A DNA stretch of 64,000 nucleotides from Methanobrevibacter arboriphilus (lineage in GTDB: Archaea; Methanobacteriota; Methanobacteria; Methanobacteriales; Methanobacteriaceae): NCBI RefSeq assembly GCF_019669925.1, contig NZ_AP019779.1, positions 186,001-250,000 on the forward strand, given 5' to 3'. Each line of letters begins with the position of its first letter. Position 1 is the stretch's first letter. Of the stretch, positions 8,972-17,287 are shown in pieces. The translations under genes were made by a program, and so were the position numbers. The notes under the pieces were generated by a model. It saw nothing but the letters and a program-made list of their open reading frames with translations, ran no database searches and had not been told where the DNA came from.

Positions 8972-10246
8972 TTACTGTTTGTTTATCAAATATTTAGATA
9001 ATCTTTTAGACAATGCTAAAATAGCTATTATTGGAGGAGCTCCAGGAGCTTCAGGAATAACACTGGCATCAGAAACGAATAAACCATTATACTCTGTTTC
9101 GAGATTAGTGTCAACAATATCTCCAATAGCAGCTGTTCCACCAGGATGAGCTCCTCTTAAATGTGTCGAAACTATAGTATTTGGATCTACACCAGCTTTT
9201 ACTAAAATTGCACCGGCAGTAGCTGCTCCTTCAGCAATAAATCTAACATCTTTAATTGTATTTTCTTTTATAACTTCTCCGTCTACAATTTTGCCATGAT
9301 TATCATCAGGAATCTTAACCATAATACTTAATATATCTCCTTTTTTAATATTATCATTATTAATATTATTATCACCAGCATTATCATCAATATTATCCCT
9401 ATTATTATCACTAATATTTTCATTATTAATATTTTTATTTAAAATAATAGAATAATGAGGAGCAAGAACAAAGTTTCCTCCAATAACCAATGCATTCATA
9501 GTTACTTCTTTATAATAGTTAATGTCTTTAATAACTCCTCCAACAGTAACAAAAGGATCAACAAATAATTTTTCTCCAGCTTTTAAACCTAACTTTTGAA
9601 GAATAATTGCAGAGTCAATAGCTCCAGCAGCCAAAATAACAGTATCAGATTCAATAATTTCTTCATTACCGTTTGATTTTTTAACTTTAACTCCTTTTAC
9701 AGAATCTTCCTCAGTAACTATTTCAGTAACTTCAGTTTCATCTATTAATTCTGCTCCATTTTCAATAGCTATCTTAATGAAATCTTGTGAAGACCATTTT
9801 GCATTGCTTGGACAACCCCATGCACACTTTCCACATTGAATACAATCTTCTTCTCTTATGAATTTGGGCATTTTTATAACTGGAAGACCAATAGAATTTG
9901 CAGCTTCAATAAATTTTTTTGTACCTTCACCAAAGTGAGAATCATCCATTTGGTGAATATCTAATAATTCTTCTACTTCATCAAGTTCTTTTGAGATATC
10001 AACATTATATTCTTTTAATTCATCTTCAAGTAGCCTAACGCCGTTTCCAGCTGCTACAACACTGGATCCTCCAACACAAGTTGTTTTTGAAAGATCTAAA
10101 TAATCATCAATTTCATCATAATATTTATATGAATCAGCAACATCACAAAATGGTCCTTTTTCAACAATAGTTACTGGAATATTAGCTTTTGATAACTCCA
10201 TTGCTAATATTGCTCCTCCTACACCAGACCCAACAATTAGTACCAT
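8972..10246 (-). CDS. GMC-family FAD oxidoreductase with [4Fe-4S] motif
   Basis: The 424-aa protein opens with the FAD-binding motif VGSGVGG (5-11) and the glutamate strand VEKG. It has CVGGSSVVAAGNG near 57-69 and a ferredoxin motif Cys135, Cys138, Cys141, Cys145-Pro, then a GMC C-terminal half with HPGGTAAIGD (His367) and VSDASVIPE. The second catalytic position of classical GMC enzymes (His/Asn in an NP motif) is Pro here. About residues 269-300 are an Asn/Asp-rich insert. The family oxidises alcohols or, with Fe-S, exchanges electrons with other carriers. Site 3 of the palindrome precedes it. Its substrate is unknown; a role in processing an organosulfur alcohol is speculation. Confidence 0.8.
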   Translation of the reverse strand: MVLIVGSGVGGAILAMELSKANIPVTIVEKGPFCDVADSYKYYDEIDDYLDLSKTTCVGGSSVVAAGNGVRLLEDELKEYNVDISKELDEVEELLDIHQMDDSHFGEGTKKFIEAANSIGLPVIKMPKFIREEDCIQCGKCAWGCPSNAKWSSQDFIKIAIENGAELIDETEVTEIVTEEDSVKGVKVKKSNGNEEIIESDTVILAAGAIDSAIILQKLGLKAGEKLFVDPFVTVGGVIKDINYYKEVTMNALVIGGNFVLAPHYSIILNKNINNENISDNNRDNIDDNAGDNNINNDNIKKGDILSIMVKIPDDNHGKIVDGEVIKENTIKDVRFIAEGAATAGAILVKAGVDPNTIVSTHLRGAHPGGTAAIGDIVDTNLETEYNGLFVSDASVIPEAPGAPPIIAILALSKRLSKYLINKQ

Positions 10247-10629
10247 AATCTCACCATATTTTTAGCCATATTTTTAAATTTAATATTAAATATTTCATAT
10301 TCTAAATTTTATTTATCTTTATTTTTTCACTATAATTTTTATCTTTTTCTTCTATTTTTTGCTATAATGTTTATTTTTCACTATATTTTTTTATATTTTT
10401 GTCATTATTACGTTTAAATATAGAAACTTTTCCATAACTTATAACAATTGTTATTTGAATGAAAATAATATATAAACATTACGATTTAACATTACAAGTT
10501 ATATTCAAAATATAATTTACATAATAAAATATAATTATATTAAAATATAATTATATTAAAATATTTTTTACATTAAAATATTTGTAAAAATAATTAAGTT
10601 TACATATATTTGTAAAAATATTTTAAAAA
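10247..10629. other. Intergenic with GMC promoter
   Basis: This holds a minus-strand TATA box (TTTATATAT, 10476 to 10468) and palindrome site 3, then plain A/T sequence up to the end of thiI. Three direct copies of taaaatataattata occur near 10520-10565. Confidence 0.55.
10440..10455. promoter_or_regulatory. Sulfur-regulon palindrome, site 3 (GMC oxidoreductase)
   Basis: The sequence is TATAAC-AATT-GTTATT, one base from a perfect palindrome. It begins 13 bp downstream of the minus-strand TATA box at 10468-10476, so it should cover the transcription start. The start codon lies about 195 bp further on. Confidence 0.65.
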
Positions 10630-11790
10630 CTAATATAACTTTTCAACAGCTTTTCTTATTTCTACCTCTTGATTTATTAATTCTAATGCATCATTAACTC
10701 TACTAAGTTCAGCTTTAGTTTCAGGGTAACGTGGAACAGCAGAACATCCTCCATCATTAATTTCAGAAATCGGGAAAGTTCCAATTTTTCTAGATATTTT
10801 TTCTATCTCTATTTTATCTAAACCAATAAGTGGGCTTAAGATAGGAAATTCTGCATTAGCTCGTGTAGCTAATATATTATGTAGTGTTTGAGATGCAACT
10901 TGTCCTACACTACTACCATCAACTATTCCCAATGCATTTTCTTTTTTAGCTACTTCACTAGCTAATTTATACATACCCGATTTACACAATACACAGGTAA
11001 GCTTTTCAGGAGCATTATCTTTACATTTTTCTAGGTAATCTCCATATTTTACTATTTTAGTTCTTATTGGAAATCCATATGAGTATTCATTAAGTTTATT
11101 TATTAACTCTTTGAAATTTTCTGTAACCTTCGGACCTGCAAAAGGATCATTATCAAAATGAATAGCTGTTATAACACAACCTCTTTTCATCATTAAGTAA
11201 GCTGCAACTGGTGAGTCAATACCACTTGATATTAAAGCTACTAATCTTCCTTGAGAACCAAGAGGTAATCCTCCAGGACCTTTAATTTTTTCATGGAATA
11301 TATATGTTTCATCTTCTCTAACTTCAAGAAAAATTTTTATATTAGGATTAGATAAGTCAACTGGTGCATCAATCTTTTTTCTAACTATTGATCCAGCAAA
11401 TCCAGCCATTTCCTGAGATGAAAAATTATGATCACCAACTCTTCTACACCTTACTGCAAATTTTGTTTTAGAACTAATCAAATTTTCACCAATGAGTTTT
11501 TCTGTATATTTACCTAAATCATTTTCAATATCTTCATAGCTAGTTTTTGTATGAATAGCAGGTGAAAATGATACAATTCCAAAGATTCTTTTTAATTTGA
11601 TTAAAGCTTCATCAAAATTTTTTGGATGAATATATATTCTTCCTTGGCTTATTTTTATTTTACATTCAAATGCAGTTTTTATGTTAGATTTTAATTGCCT
11701 TTCAAATCTTCCTCTTACTCGAGGACTTTTCAATCCTATTTCTCCATATCTAGCTATTATTAAACTATGATTCAATAAGTTATCTTTCAT
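10630..11790 (-). CDS. thiI: tRNA 4-thiouridine synthase ThiI
   Basis: The 386-aa protein has an N-terminal ferredoxin-like and THUMP region (about 10-165), the PP-loop SGIDSP (189-194) that adenylates U8 of tRNA, and a CVLC motif (266-269). There is no C-terminal rhodanese domain, as in methanogens, where the CxxC motif has been shown to carry the sulfur in place of rhodanese. The substrate is tRNA. The gene is a single unit on the minus strand, and two palindrome sites (4 and 5) precede it within a 23-bp tandem duplication, linking tRNA thiolation to the sulfur regulon. Confidence 0.92.
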   Translation of the reverse strand: MKDNLLNHSLIIARYGEIGLKSPRVRGRFERQLKSNIKTAFECKIKISQGRIYIHPKNFDEALIKLKRIFGIVSFSPAIHTKTSYEDIENDLGKYTEKLIGENLISSKTKFAVRCRRVGDHNFSSQEMAGFAGSIVRKKIDAPVDLSNPNIKIFLEVREDETYIFHEKIKGPGGLPLGSQGRLVALISSGIDSPVAAYLMMKRGCVITAIHFDNDPFAGPKVTENFKELINKLNEYSYGFPIRTKIVKYGDYLEKCKDNAPEKLTCVLCKSGMYKLASEVAKKENALGIVDGSSVGQVASQTLHNILATRANAEFPILSPLIGLDKIEIEKISRKIGTFPISEINDGGCSAVPRYPETKAELSRVNDALELINQEVEIRKAVEKLY

Positions 11791-11964
11791 TCAATCTCTC
11801 CAAATCAATCAATTTTTAATTATAAATAATATCAAATTATAAATGATATCAATAAATATCAATTCTATTATATCAATAAAATTAATACCAATAAATTTAA
11901 CTAATCATTAATAGGTTTATATAATCAATAATTTAATTAATAATTTAATTAATAATTTTTTTAA

Positions 11965-12010
11965 CCAATAATTTTAAATAACAATTGCCAATAATTTTAA
12001 ATAACAATTG
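11965..12010. repeat. Perfect 23-bp tandem duplication carrying operator half-sites
   Basis: Positions 11965-11987 and 11988-12010 are identical. Each copy ends in AATAACAATTG, the left part of the island palindrome. Only the second copy is followed by TTATA, which completes the site. Confidence 0.9.
11977..11992. promoter_or_regulatory. Degenerate sulfur-regulon palindrome, site 4 (thiI)
   Basis: The sequence reads AATAAC-AATT-GCCAAT: a good left arm and a lost right arm. It is the first copy of the 23-bp duplication upstream of thiI and could act as an accessory half-site. Confidence 0.35.
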
Positions 12011-12015
12011 TTATA
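12000..12015. promoter_or_regulatory. Sulfur-regulon palindrome, site 5 (thiI)
   Basis: The sequence is AATAAC-AATT-GTTATA. It starts about 16 bp downstream of the minus-strand TATA box at 12031-12042 and lies 210 bp before the thiI start codon. Confidence 0.6.
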
Positions 12016-12194
12016 AATATTATTTTATTAATTATATTTAAACTTATTTAATAATTTTTTAATAATTTCTTAAATAAAAAAAATTATAATAAATTATTAT
12101 GTAAAATATTATAAAAATCTAAATTAATAGTAATTAATAGTAAAAATATAGTAAATATATAGTAAAGTTTATATATTATTATAAATAATTGATA

Positions 12195-12210
12195 AATAAC
12201 GATTGTTATA
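12195..12210. promoter_or_regulatory. Sulfur-regulon palindrome, site 6 (plus-strand promoter before nif-like operon)
   Basis: The sequence is AATAAC-GATT-GTTATA. It begins 20 bp after the plus-strand TATA box TTTATATA at 12168-12175, so it should overlap the start of a transcript running toward the small ORF and the nif-like genes. Confidence 0.6.
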
Positions 12211-12413
12211 TTTTCTATAATAATAAAAAAGATGAAAAAAATAATCGGGTATTATCGTTGAAATATTGTAGATTTATATAAAGTTGTATTATGTTGTTTT
12301 ATTTAATATAATACTATAAAATATAAGTATATTAAATATAATTATATTAAAATTAATGATATTATATAATTTAATGACATTATATGAAAAATTAAAATAT
12401 ATGGAGGCCAAAA

Positions 12414-12572
12414 ATGATTTCTGAATTAAGAATAAAAGAATCTATTGAATACATTTCTAATGTATCTAATAAATTAGTTGAAATTAGGTTTGCATATATA
12501 TACAACGACTTTATTTCTTACAAAGATTTCTTAAGACATAAGTCTTATTCCATTATTGATTTTATGTGTTGA
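12414..12572 (+). CDS. Small 52-residue ORF of unknown function with strong ribosome-binding site
   Basis: ATG at 12414 is preceded by GGAGG at 12403-12407 with 6 nt spacing, as good as any site in the window. The frame encodes 52 residues (starts MISELRIKESIEYIS, ends IIDFMC) and stops with TGA. The first half looks like an amphipathic helix; the last residue is Cys. A TATA box stands about 130 nt upstream and the nifH-like gene begins 416 bp downstream. A 6-bp hairpin TAAGAC-ATAA-GTCTTA lies inside the frame (12532-12547). I do not recognise a family. It may be a small partner protein of the reductase, a leader ORF, or a chance frame; the ribosome-binding site is the main support. Confidence 0.45.
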   Translation: MISELRIKESIEYISNVSNKLVEIRFAYIYNDFISYKDFLRHKSYSIIDFMC

Positions 12573-12987
12573 TTAAAATACTTAACTCTCATTTCCTAAA
12601 CAGCAAAATTAATTTAATTTAATTATATAATTTTTATAAAATCATTAATTAAAATTTAATTAAATATATTAAAATAAATATATTAAAATAATTAATTATA
12701 ATTAAAGTTATTATATTATAAGAAATTATTATATTAATAAGAATTATTTTATAGAATTATTAATTAAAGGTTAATTTAATTATAAATTATTAATTTATAA
12801 CTAAAAAATTTTGTTTTTAGAAAAAGAGTTACAAATTAACTTATTTTTGTTTTTAATATTCTATTTAAGATTTTAATCTTAATTGAATCTTTTATTAAAA
12901 ATTATATTAAAAATCAAGAATAAAATAAATCAATAATATAACAATTGTTATATAATTCTTAGCTTAACTATTAATGAGGTAGAAAAA
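12573..12987. other. nifH-like promoter region
   Basis: A/T-rich spacer with a possible TATA element (aaaattatattaaaaatc, about 12899-12912) and palindrome site 7 at 12937-12952, 36 bp before the start codon. No further gene is seen. Confidence 0.5.
12937..12952. promoter_or_regulatory. Sulfur-regulon palindrome, site 7 (nifH-like operon), perfect
   Basis: The sequence TATAACAATTGTTATA is a perfect 16-bp palindrome and equals the consensus of the set. It lies about 25 bp beyond a TATA-like element and ends 35 bp before the TTG start of the nifH-like gene, a repressor-type position. Confidence 0.7.
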
Positions 12988-13857
12988 TTGAAGAAAATAA
13001 AAGAGATTGCTATATATGGAAAAGGTGGAATAGGAAAATCTACTACCACCTCAAATATTAGTGCAGCATTATCAGATGCTGGATATAATGTAATGCAAGT
13101 AGGTTGTGACCCAAAAAGTGATTCTACACATACATTAACTGGTGGAAAATCAATACCAACGGTACTTGAATCACTGAGAAAAGGGAGGGGAGCTTTAAAA
13201 GTTGAAGATGTAATTTTTGAAGGATTTAATGGAATTCACTGTGTTGAAGCTGGAGGTCCTGAACCTGGTGTTGGATGTGCTGGAAGAGGTATAATTACAG
13301 CAGTAGAATTTTTAAAACAACAAAATGTATATGAAGAATATGCTCCTGATGTTGTTTTATATGATGTTCTTGGAGATGTTGTTTGTGGAGGATTTGCAAT
13401 GCCAATAAGAGAAGGAGTAGCAGATCAAGTATACACAGTTTCTTCTGCAGATTTCATGGCTATTTATGCAGCTAATAATCTTTTTAAAGGTATAAAAAAA
13501 TATTCTACAGGAGGGGGAGCTCTCTTCAGTGGAATAATTGCAAATTCAATTACATTTTCTGCTCAAAAAGATATTCTAAAAGATTTCGTTGATCAAACAG
13601 ATAGTACAATAGCAGGCTTTGTTCCAAGATCTCTTACAGTAACACAAGCAGAATTATCAGGAAAAACAACTATTGAAGCAGATCCAGACTCAACACAAGC
13701 AGATGTCTATAGAAAACTTGCAAAGGATATTTATAACAACAAAGATGAATATGTACCATCTCCTTTAGAAAGCGATGAACTAAAGGATTGGGCAGAATCT
13801 TGGTCTGATAAATTACTAGAACTTAAAAAACAAGAAGAAGGTGATTTTAAGATATAA
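12988..13857 (+). CDS. Nitrogenase-like reductase iron protein (NifH family)
   Basis: The 289-aa protein has the P-loop YGKGGIGKST (10-19), the switch segment QVGCDPKSDST (37-47), and the two cysteines that hold the [4Fe-4S] cluster between two subunits: Cys97 in GVGCAGRG and Cys133 in DVVCGGF. It should pass electrons with ATP hydrolysis to the D/K partner encoded next. The start is TTG at 12988 behind GAGGT. In true NifH the arginine after the cluster cysteine is ADP-ribosylated (GCAGRG), and that motif is kept. No nifI regulators lie between H and D. Together with D and K this is a complete three-subunit system, unlike the two-gene CfbCD of F430 synthesis. Confidence 0.92.
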   Translation: MKKIKEIAIYGKGGIGKSTTTSNISAALSDAGYNVMQVGCDPKSDSTHTLTGGKSIPTVLESLRKGRGALKVEDVIFEGFNGIHCVEAGGPEPGVGCAGRGIITAVEFLKQQNVYEEYAPDVVLYDVLGDVVCGGFAMPIREGVADQVYTVSSADFMAIYAANNLFKGIKKYSTGGGALFSGIIANSITFSAQKDILKDFVDQTDSTIAGFVPRSLTVTQAELSGKTTIEADPDSTQADVYRKLAKDIYNNKDEYVPSPLESDELKDWAESWSDKLLELKKQEEGDFKI

Positions 13858-14011
13858 AAATCTTAAATTTAAGATAGATAAAACTAATAAAATATTAATT
13901 AAATGAATTGTGGTTTAAATAAATTATAGTTTGAATTAAATAAAAATTTGAATTAAATAATATAAATTAAAGGAAATAAAAGAATCAAAATTAGAATATA
14001 GAGGTTAAAAT

Positions 14012-15550
14012 ATGGCTAAAAATGAACTTGATTCAGAGGATTACATTGTAGAACTTGATAAAGTCACATGCCCTACCCGTGAACAACGTGCAAATGGAAC
14101 AAATGTGTACTTTGGAAAAGCTAGTGAACTTTTAGATGATGCAAAAAAAGGTAATTTAAAATGTACTGAAAGAGGTTTTCAACAATCTGGAGGATGTATC
14201 CTAAATTTTTACCTCTCAGTGAGGGTTTCTACAATAAGAGATGCAGCAATAATTTTTAATGGTCCTGTTGGATGTTCACATGCAGCATTAGGCTATAAAG
14301 AACTATATGGAGCTATTCCAGAAGCATTAGGAAAACCAACAAATTATAATCTTAACTGGTTAACTACTAATCTTGGAGAAGATGATGTTGTTTTTGGTGC
14401 TAAAGATAAGCTTATTGAAGCTATTAAAGAAGCTGAAGATAGGTATTCTCCAAAAGCTATTTTCATTTTAACTACTTGTGTTACAGGGATAATTGGTGAA
14501 GATATTGAATCTGCAGTAAATGAGATCCAACCTGATATAAAAGCAAGTATTGTTCCAATTCACTGTGAAGGTGTAAGATCTAAAATCATGCAAACAGGCT
14601 ATGATGCTTTTTGGCATGGAGTATTAAAATATCTTGTTAAAAAACCTAAAAAGAAACAAAAAGACTTAGTTAATATAGCTAGTATGTTATCTTATGCATG
14701 GCAGGATAGAATTGAAATTGAAAGATTACTTGGTAAGTTAGGCTTAAGAGTAAATTTTATTCCAGAATTTGCAAGTGTTGAAGACTTTGAACAACTGTCA
14801 GAGGCAGCAGTAACAGCACCAATTTGTCCAACTTATACAGATTACCTATCGAGAGGACTCCACCAACATTTTGGAGTTCCATTTTTCATGTATCCCTCTC
14901 CTATTGGTATTAATAATACTGATGAATGGCTTAGAGAGATAGCTAAGTATACTGGAAAAGAAAAAGAAGTTGAAGAGCTTATAAAAGAAGAACATGAAAA
15001 ATATGTTCCTAAATTAAAAGAGATTAATGATAAGTTTAAAGCTATTGCAGATAAAAGAGGTTCAAAAATTGATGTTCTTGGTTCTCTTGGACAAGGACGG
15101 CTTGTTACTCAATTACCTTACTTTGATGAATTAGGCGTTAAATCAACTTCAGCAATGGCACAGGACTTTGATAATATATTAATCGATGAATTAGAAGATG
15201 TTATTGATAAAGTCGGTGATTTTAATGTTATGGTAAATACTTTCCAAGCAGCTGAACAACTCCATATCACTGAACAAACAAAACCAGATATGGCTTTAAC
15301 TTGCCCTTTCCAAGGTGGTGCTTGGAAACGTGAAGGTTCTGTTTCAAGATTACATTCACTTAGGGGAGATCCAAGAAAATGGAGTACTCAGGCAGGATAT
15401 GCTGGTGCAGTTGCATATGGAAACTTTTTACTACAAGCACTTAAAAATGAATCATTACAAAGACTTTCTAAAGAAAATACTGGTGTTAGTGTTAAAAAAT
15501 GGTACTTAGATCAACCAGATCCATTGTACTTTGCTGAAAAAGGAAAATAA
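14012..15550 (+). CDS. Nitrogenase-like reductase, NifD-type alpha subunit
   Basis: The 512-aa protein keeps all three alpha-subunit P-cluster cysteines at nearly the nitrogenase positions: Cys62 (GGCILN), Cys88 (GPVGCSHA) and Cys156 (TTCVTGIIGED). It also keeps both residues that hold the catalytic cofactor: Cys272 in APICPTYTDYLSRGLHQHFGVPF (equivalent to NifD Cys275) and His448 in SVSRLHSLRGD (equivalent to NifD His442). This means it can bind a FeMo-co- or NifB-co-like cluster, which CfbD and the chlorophyll enzymes cannot. The HSWDYSGPYHGF loop of NifD is replaced, which argues against N2 as substrate. AGAGGT precedes the ATG. Closest described function by features and context: methylthio-alkane reductase. 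Confidence 0.88.
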   Translation: MAKNELDSEDYIVELDKVTCPTREQRANGTNVYFGKASELLDDAKKGNLKCTERGFQQSGGCILNFYLSVRVSTIRDAAIIFNGPVGCSHAALGYKELYGAIPEALGKPTNYNLNWLTTNLGEDDVVFGAKDKLIEAIKEAEDRYSPKAIFILTTCVTGIIGEDIESAVNEIQPDIKASIVPIHCEGVRSKIMQTGYDAFWHGVLKYLVKKPKKKQKDLVNIASMLSYAWQDRIEIERLLGKLGLRVNFIPEFASVEDFEQLSEAAVTAPICPTYTDYLSRGLHQHFGVPFFMYPSPIGINNTDEWLREIAKYTGKEKEVEELIKEEHEKYVPKLKEINDKFKAIADKRGSKIDVLGSLGQGRLVTQLPYFDELGVKSTSAMAQDFDNILIDELEDVIDKVGDFNVMVNTFQAAEQLHITEQTKPDMALTCPFQGGAWKREGSVSRLHSLRGDPRKWSTQAGYAGAVAYGNFLLQALKNESLQRLSKENTGVSVKKWYLDQPDPLYFAEKGK

Positions 15551-15608
15551 TCTTTTAAAATTTTATAATATTTTTATATATTTTATGTTTATTAAGGGAG
15601 ATGAAAAA

Positions 15609-16952
15609 TTGAGTGAAAAATCAGAAAACTATATAGATGAATCAAGTTCACCTAGGATAGTAGAAGCTCCAAGATATGGTTGTACATTATCTGGAGCTTA
15701 TGAAGCAGCTGTTGGATTAAATGAGGGGGTTCCTATTCTTCATTCTGGTTCAGGTTGTGGTATGAGTCAATTGTTTGGTGCAAATTATGGAGGGGCTCAA
15801 AATGCTCCTGGTGATTATGGAGGCTCATCTACTCCATGTTCTTGTCTTGTTGAAGAGCATGTGATTTTTGGAGGAGAAGATAAGTTAAGAAAACTTATTG
15901 ATTCAACAATAAAAATTTCAACAGGTGAATTTTTCACTGTAATATCAGGATGTGTTCCATCTTTAATTGGGGATGATGTTGATGCTATTGTTAATGAATT
16001 TAGAGATAAAGCACCTATAATCCATGTAAATGCTCCAGGTTTTAAAGGAAACTCATTTGAAGGATATGAATTATTCTTTGAAGCTCTTGTAGATCAATAT
16101 TTAAAGTCTTCAAATAAAAAAGAAAAGAAATTAATTAATATATTAGGTATTGTACCATTTCAACATATATTTTGGAAAGGGGAGCTTAGAGCTATTAAAG
16201 AATTACTTGAGAAACTTGATATAGAAGCTAACGTTATATTTGGAGAATTTGATACAGTTGAAAAAATCCAAAAGATACCTTCTGCAGCATATAATATTGT
16301 CTTATCTCCATGGATTGGTCATAGAGCTGCTCGTAAACTTGAAAAAGAATTTGATACACCTTATATAAGTTTTCCTGGAATACCTACAGGCCCTATTCAA
16401 ACTACAAAATTTTTAAGAAAGCTAGCTGAAATTCTTCCTATCAATAAAAAGAAGCTTGAGGACTTAATAAAAGAAGGAGAACGTAGAGCTTATCGTACAA
16501 TTGAATATGCTGGAGATATTCTTCAGTTTGATGTTCCTAATGTTTATTTTGGAGTTGTAGCTGATTCAAATACTGCTCTAAGTATTACAAGATATTTAAC
16601 TGATGAAGTTGGTCAACTTCCAGATATTGTTATTATTACTGATAATCCTCCTGAAGAATATAGGGAAGGAATTATTAATGCAATAACAAGTAGTGAAGAG
16701 ATTCAATTTACTCCAGATATTATATTTGAAATAGATTCTTTTAAAATAAGTCAACTTTTAAAGGATAGACCATTTTTAAATCTTTATGCAAGTTCTCTTG
16801 AATCTGTTATTAAAGGTGAATTAGAAACTACTCATGTTACGGTTTCTTTTCCTTCATATAATAGGCTGGTTTTAGGAGATAATTATGTTGGATATGATGG
16901 TGGTCTTAATTTAATTCAAGATTTGTTTTATGATAAAGCAGGTCCTTTGTAG
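15609..16952 (+). CDS. Nitrogenase-like reductase, NifK-type beta subunit
   Basis: I place the start at TTG 15609, because GGGAG at 15596-15600 stands 8 nt before it; an in-frame ATG at 15531 would overlap the D gene and has no ribosome-binding site. The resulting 447-aa protein begins SEKSENYIDE. It keeps the three beta-subunit P-cluster cysteines: Cys25 (APRYGCTLSGA), Cys50 (GSGCGMSQ) and Cys115 (SGCVPSLIGDD). The long N-terminal extension of molybdenum NifK is missing. It should pair with the D subunit as an alpha2beta2 component. After it the operon ends; the transporter 2 genes have their own promoter and palindrome. Confidence 0.88.
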   Translation: MSEKSENYIDESSSPRIVEAPRYGCTLSGAYEAAVGLNEGVPILHSGSGCGMSQLFGANYGGAQNAPGDYGGSSTPCSCLVEEHVIFGGEDKLRKLIDSTIKISTGEFFTVISGCVPSLIGDDVDAIVNEFRDKAPIIHVNAPGFKGNSFEGYELFFEALVDQYLKSSNKKEKKLINILGIVPFQHIFWKGELRAIKELLEKLDIEANVIFGEFDTVEKIQKIPSAAYNIVLSPWIGHRAARKLEKEFDTPYISFPGIPTGPIQTTKFLRKLAEILPINKKKLEDLIKEGERRAYRTIEYAGDILQFDVPNVYFGVVADSNTALSITRYLTDEVGQLPDIVIITDNPPEEYREGIINAITSSEEIQFTPDIIFEIDSFKISQLLKDRPFLNLYASSLESVIKGELETTHVTVSFPSYNRLVLGDNYVGYDGGLNLIQDLFYDKAGPL

Positions 16953-17041
16953 AATATTATAATAATTGTTAATTGATTAATTTTCTAATTTTTATTTTTC
17001 ATATTTTATTTTTTTTTATATGAAAATATAAAAATTGATAA

Positions 17042-17056
17042 CATAACAATGTTATA
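17042..17056. promoter_or_regulatory. Variant sulfur-regulon palindrome, site 8 (transporter 2)
   Basis: The sequence CATAAC-AAT-GTTATA has the normal arms but a 3-nt instead of a 4-nt spacer. It lies 10-20 bp downstream of the TATA elements at 17014-17032, the same placement as the other sites. Confidence 0.45.
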
Positions 17057-17100
17057 TAAATTTTAATATTAATATTAAAAATAAAATTATTAAAATAAAA

Positions 17101-17175
17101 ATTATTGAAGTTAAAATTATTGAAGTTAAAATTATTGAAGTTGAAATTATTAAGCTTAAAATTATTGAGGTTAAA
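17101..17175. repeat. Five 15-bp tandem repeats, unit attattgaagttaaa
   Basis: Units start at 17101, 17116, 17131, 17146 and 17161; the first two are identical and the others differ by one to four bases. As the unit is a multiple of three, a frame across it would read repeated IIEVK, but no ribosome-binding site or start precedes it. It lies in the leader of the transporter 2 operon. Confidence 0.9.
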
Positions 17176-17287
17176 ATTAAAATTTTAAAGATTAAATTAA
17201 ATTATTTTTATAAACAATATCGGAGGTGTTAAAATAGGCGAAATAAAGAATGATAATGAAACGAAAGGAAATCAAAAGATAAGTTAT

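Larger units (their letters stand above)
11791..12413. other. Divergent promoter region, thiI / small ORF
   Basis: It contains the thiI promoter (TTTAAATATAAT, minus strand 12042 to 12031) with palindromes at 11977 and 12000, and a plus-strand TATA box (TTTATATA, 12068-offset region 12168-12175) followed by palindrome site 6. Another strong plus-strand TATA box, TTTATATAAAG, lies near 12273-12283, about 130 nt before the small ORF. Confidence 0.55.
16953..17287. other. Promoter and repeat region before transporter 2
   Basis: It contains TATA-like elements near 17014-17032, palindrome site 8, a 15-bp tandem repeat (17101-17175), and a strong GGAGGTG ribosome-binding site at 17222-17228. A weak extra match to the palindrome (TATAATAATTGTTAAT) lies at 16958-16973. 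Confidence 0.55.

Noticed and set aside
12988-16952. Nitrogen fixation operon (nifHDK)
   Set aside because: The ligands fit, but nifI1/I2, nifE, nifN and nifB are absent, the NifD loop after the cofactor His is different, and the neighbours are sulfur genes. Called nitrogenase-like only.
12988-16952. F430 synthesis genes cfbC/cfbD
   Set aside because: CfbCD is a two-gene system whose D subunit lacks the cofactor Cys and His; here three genes and both residues are present.
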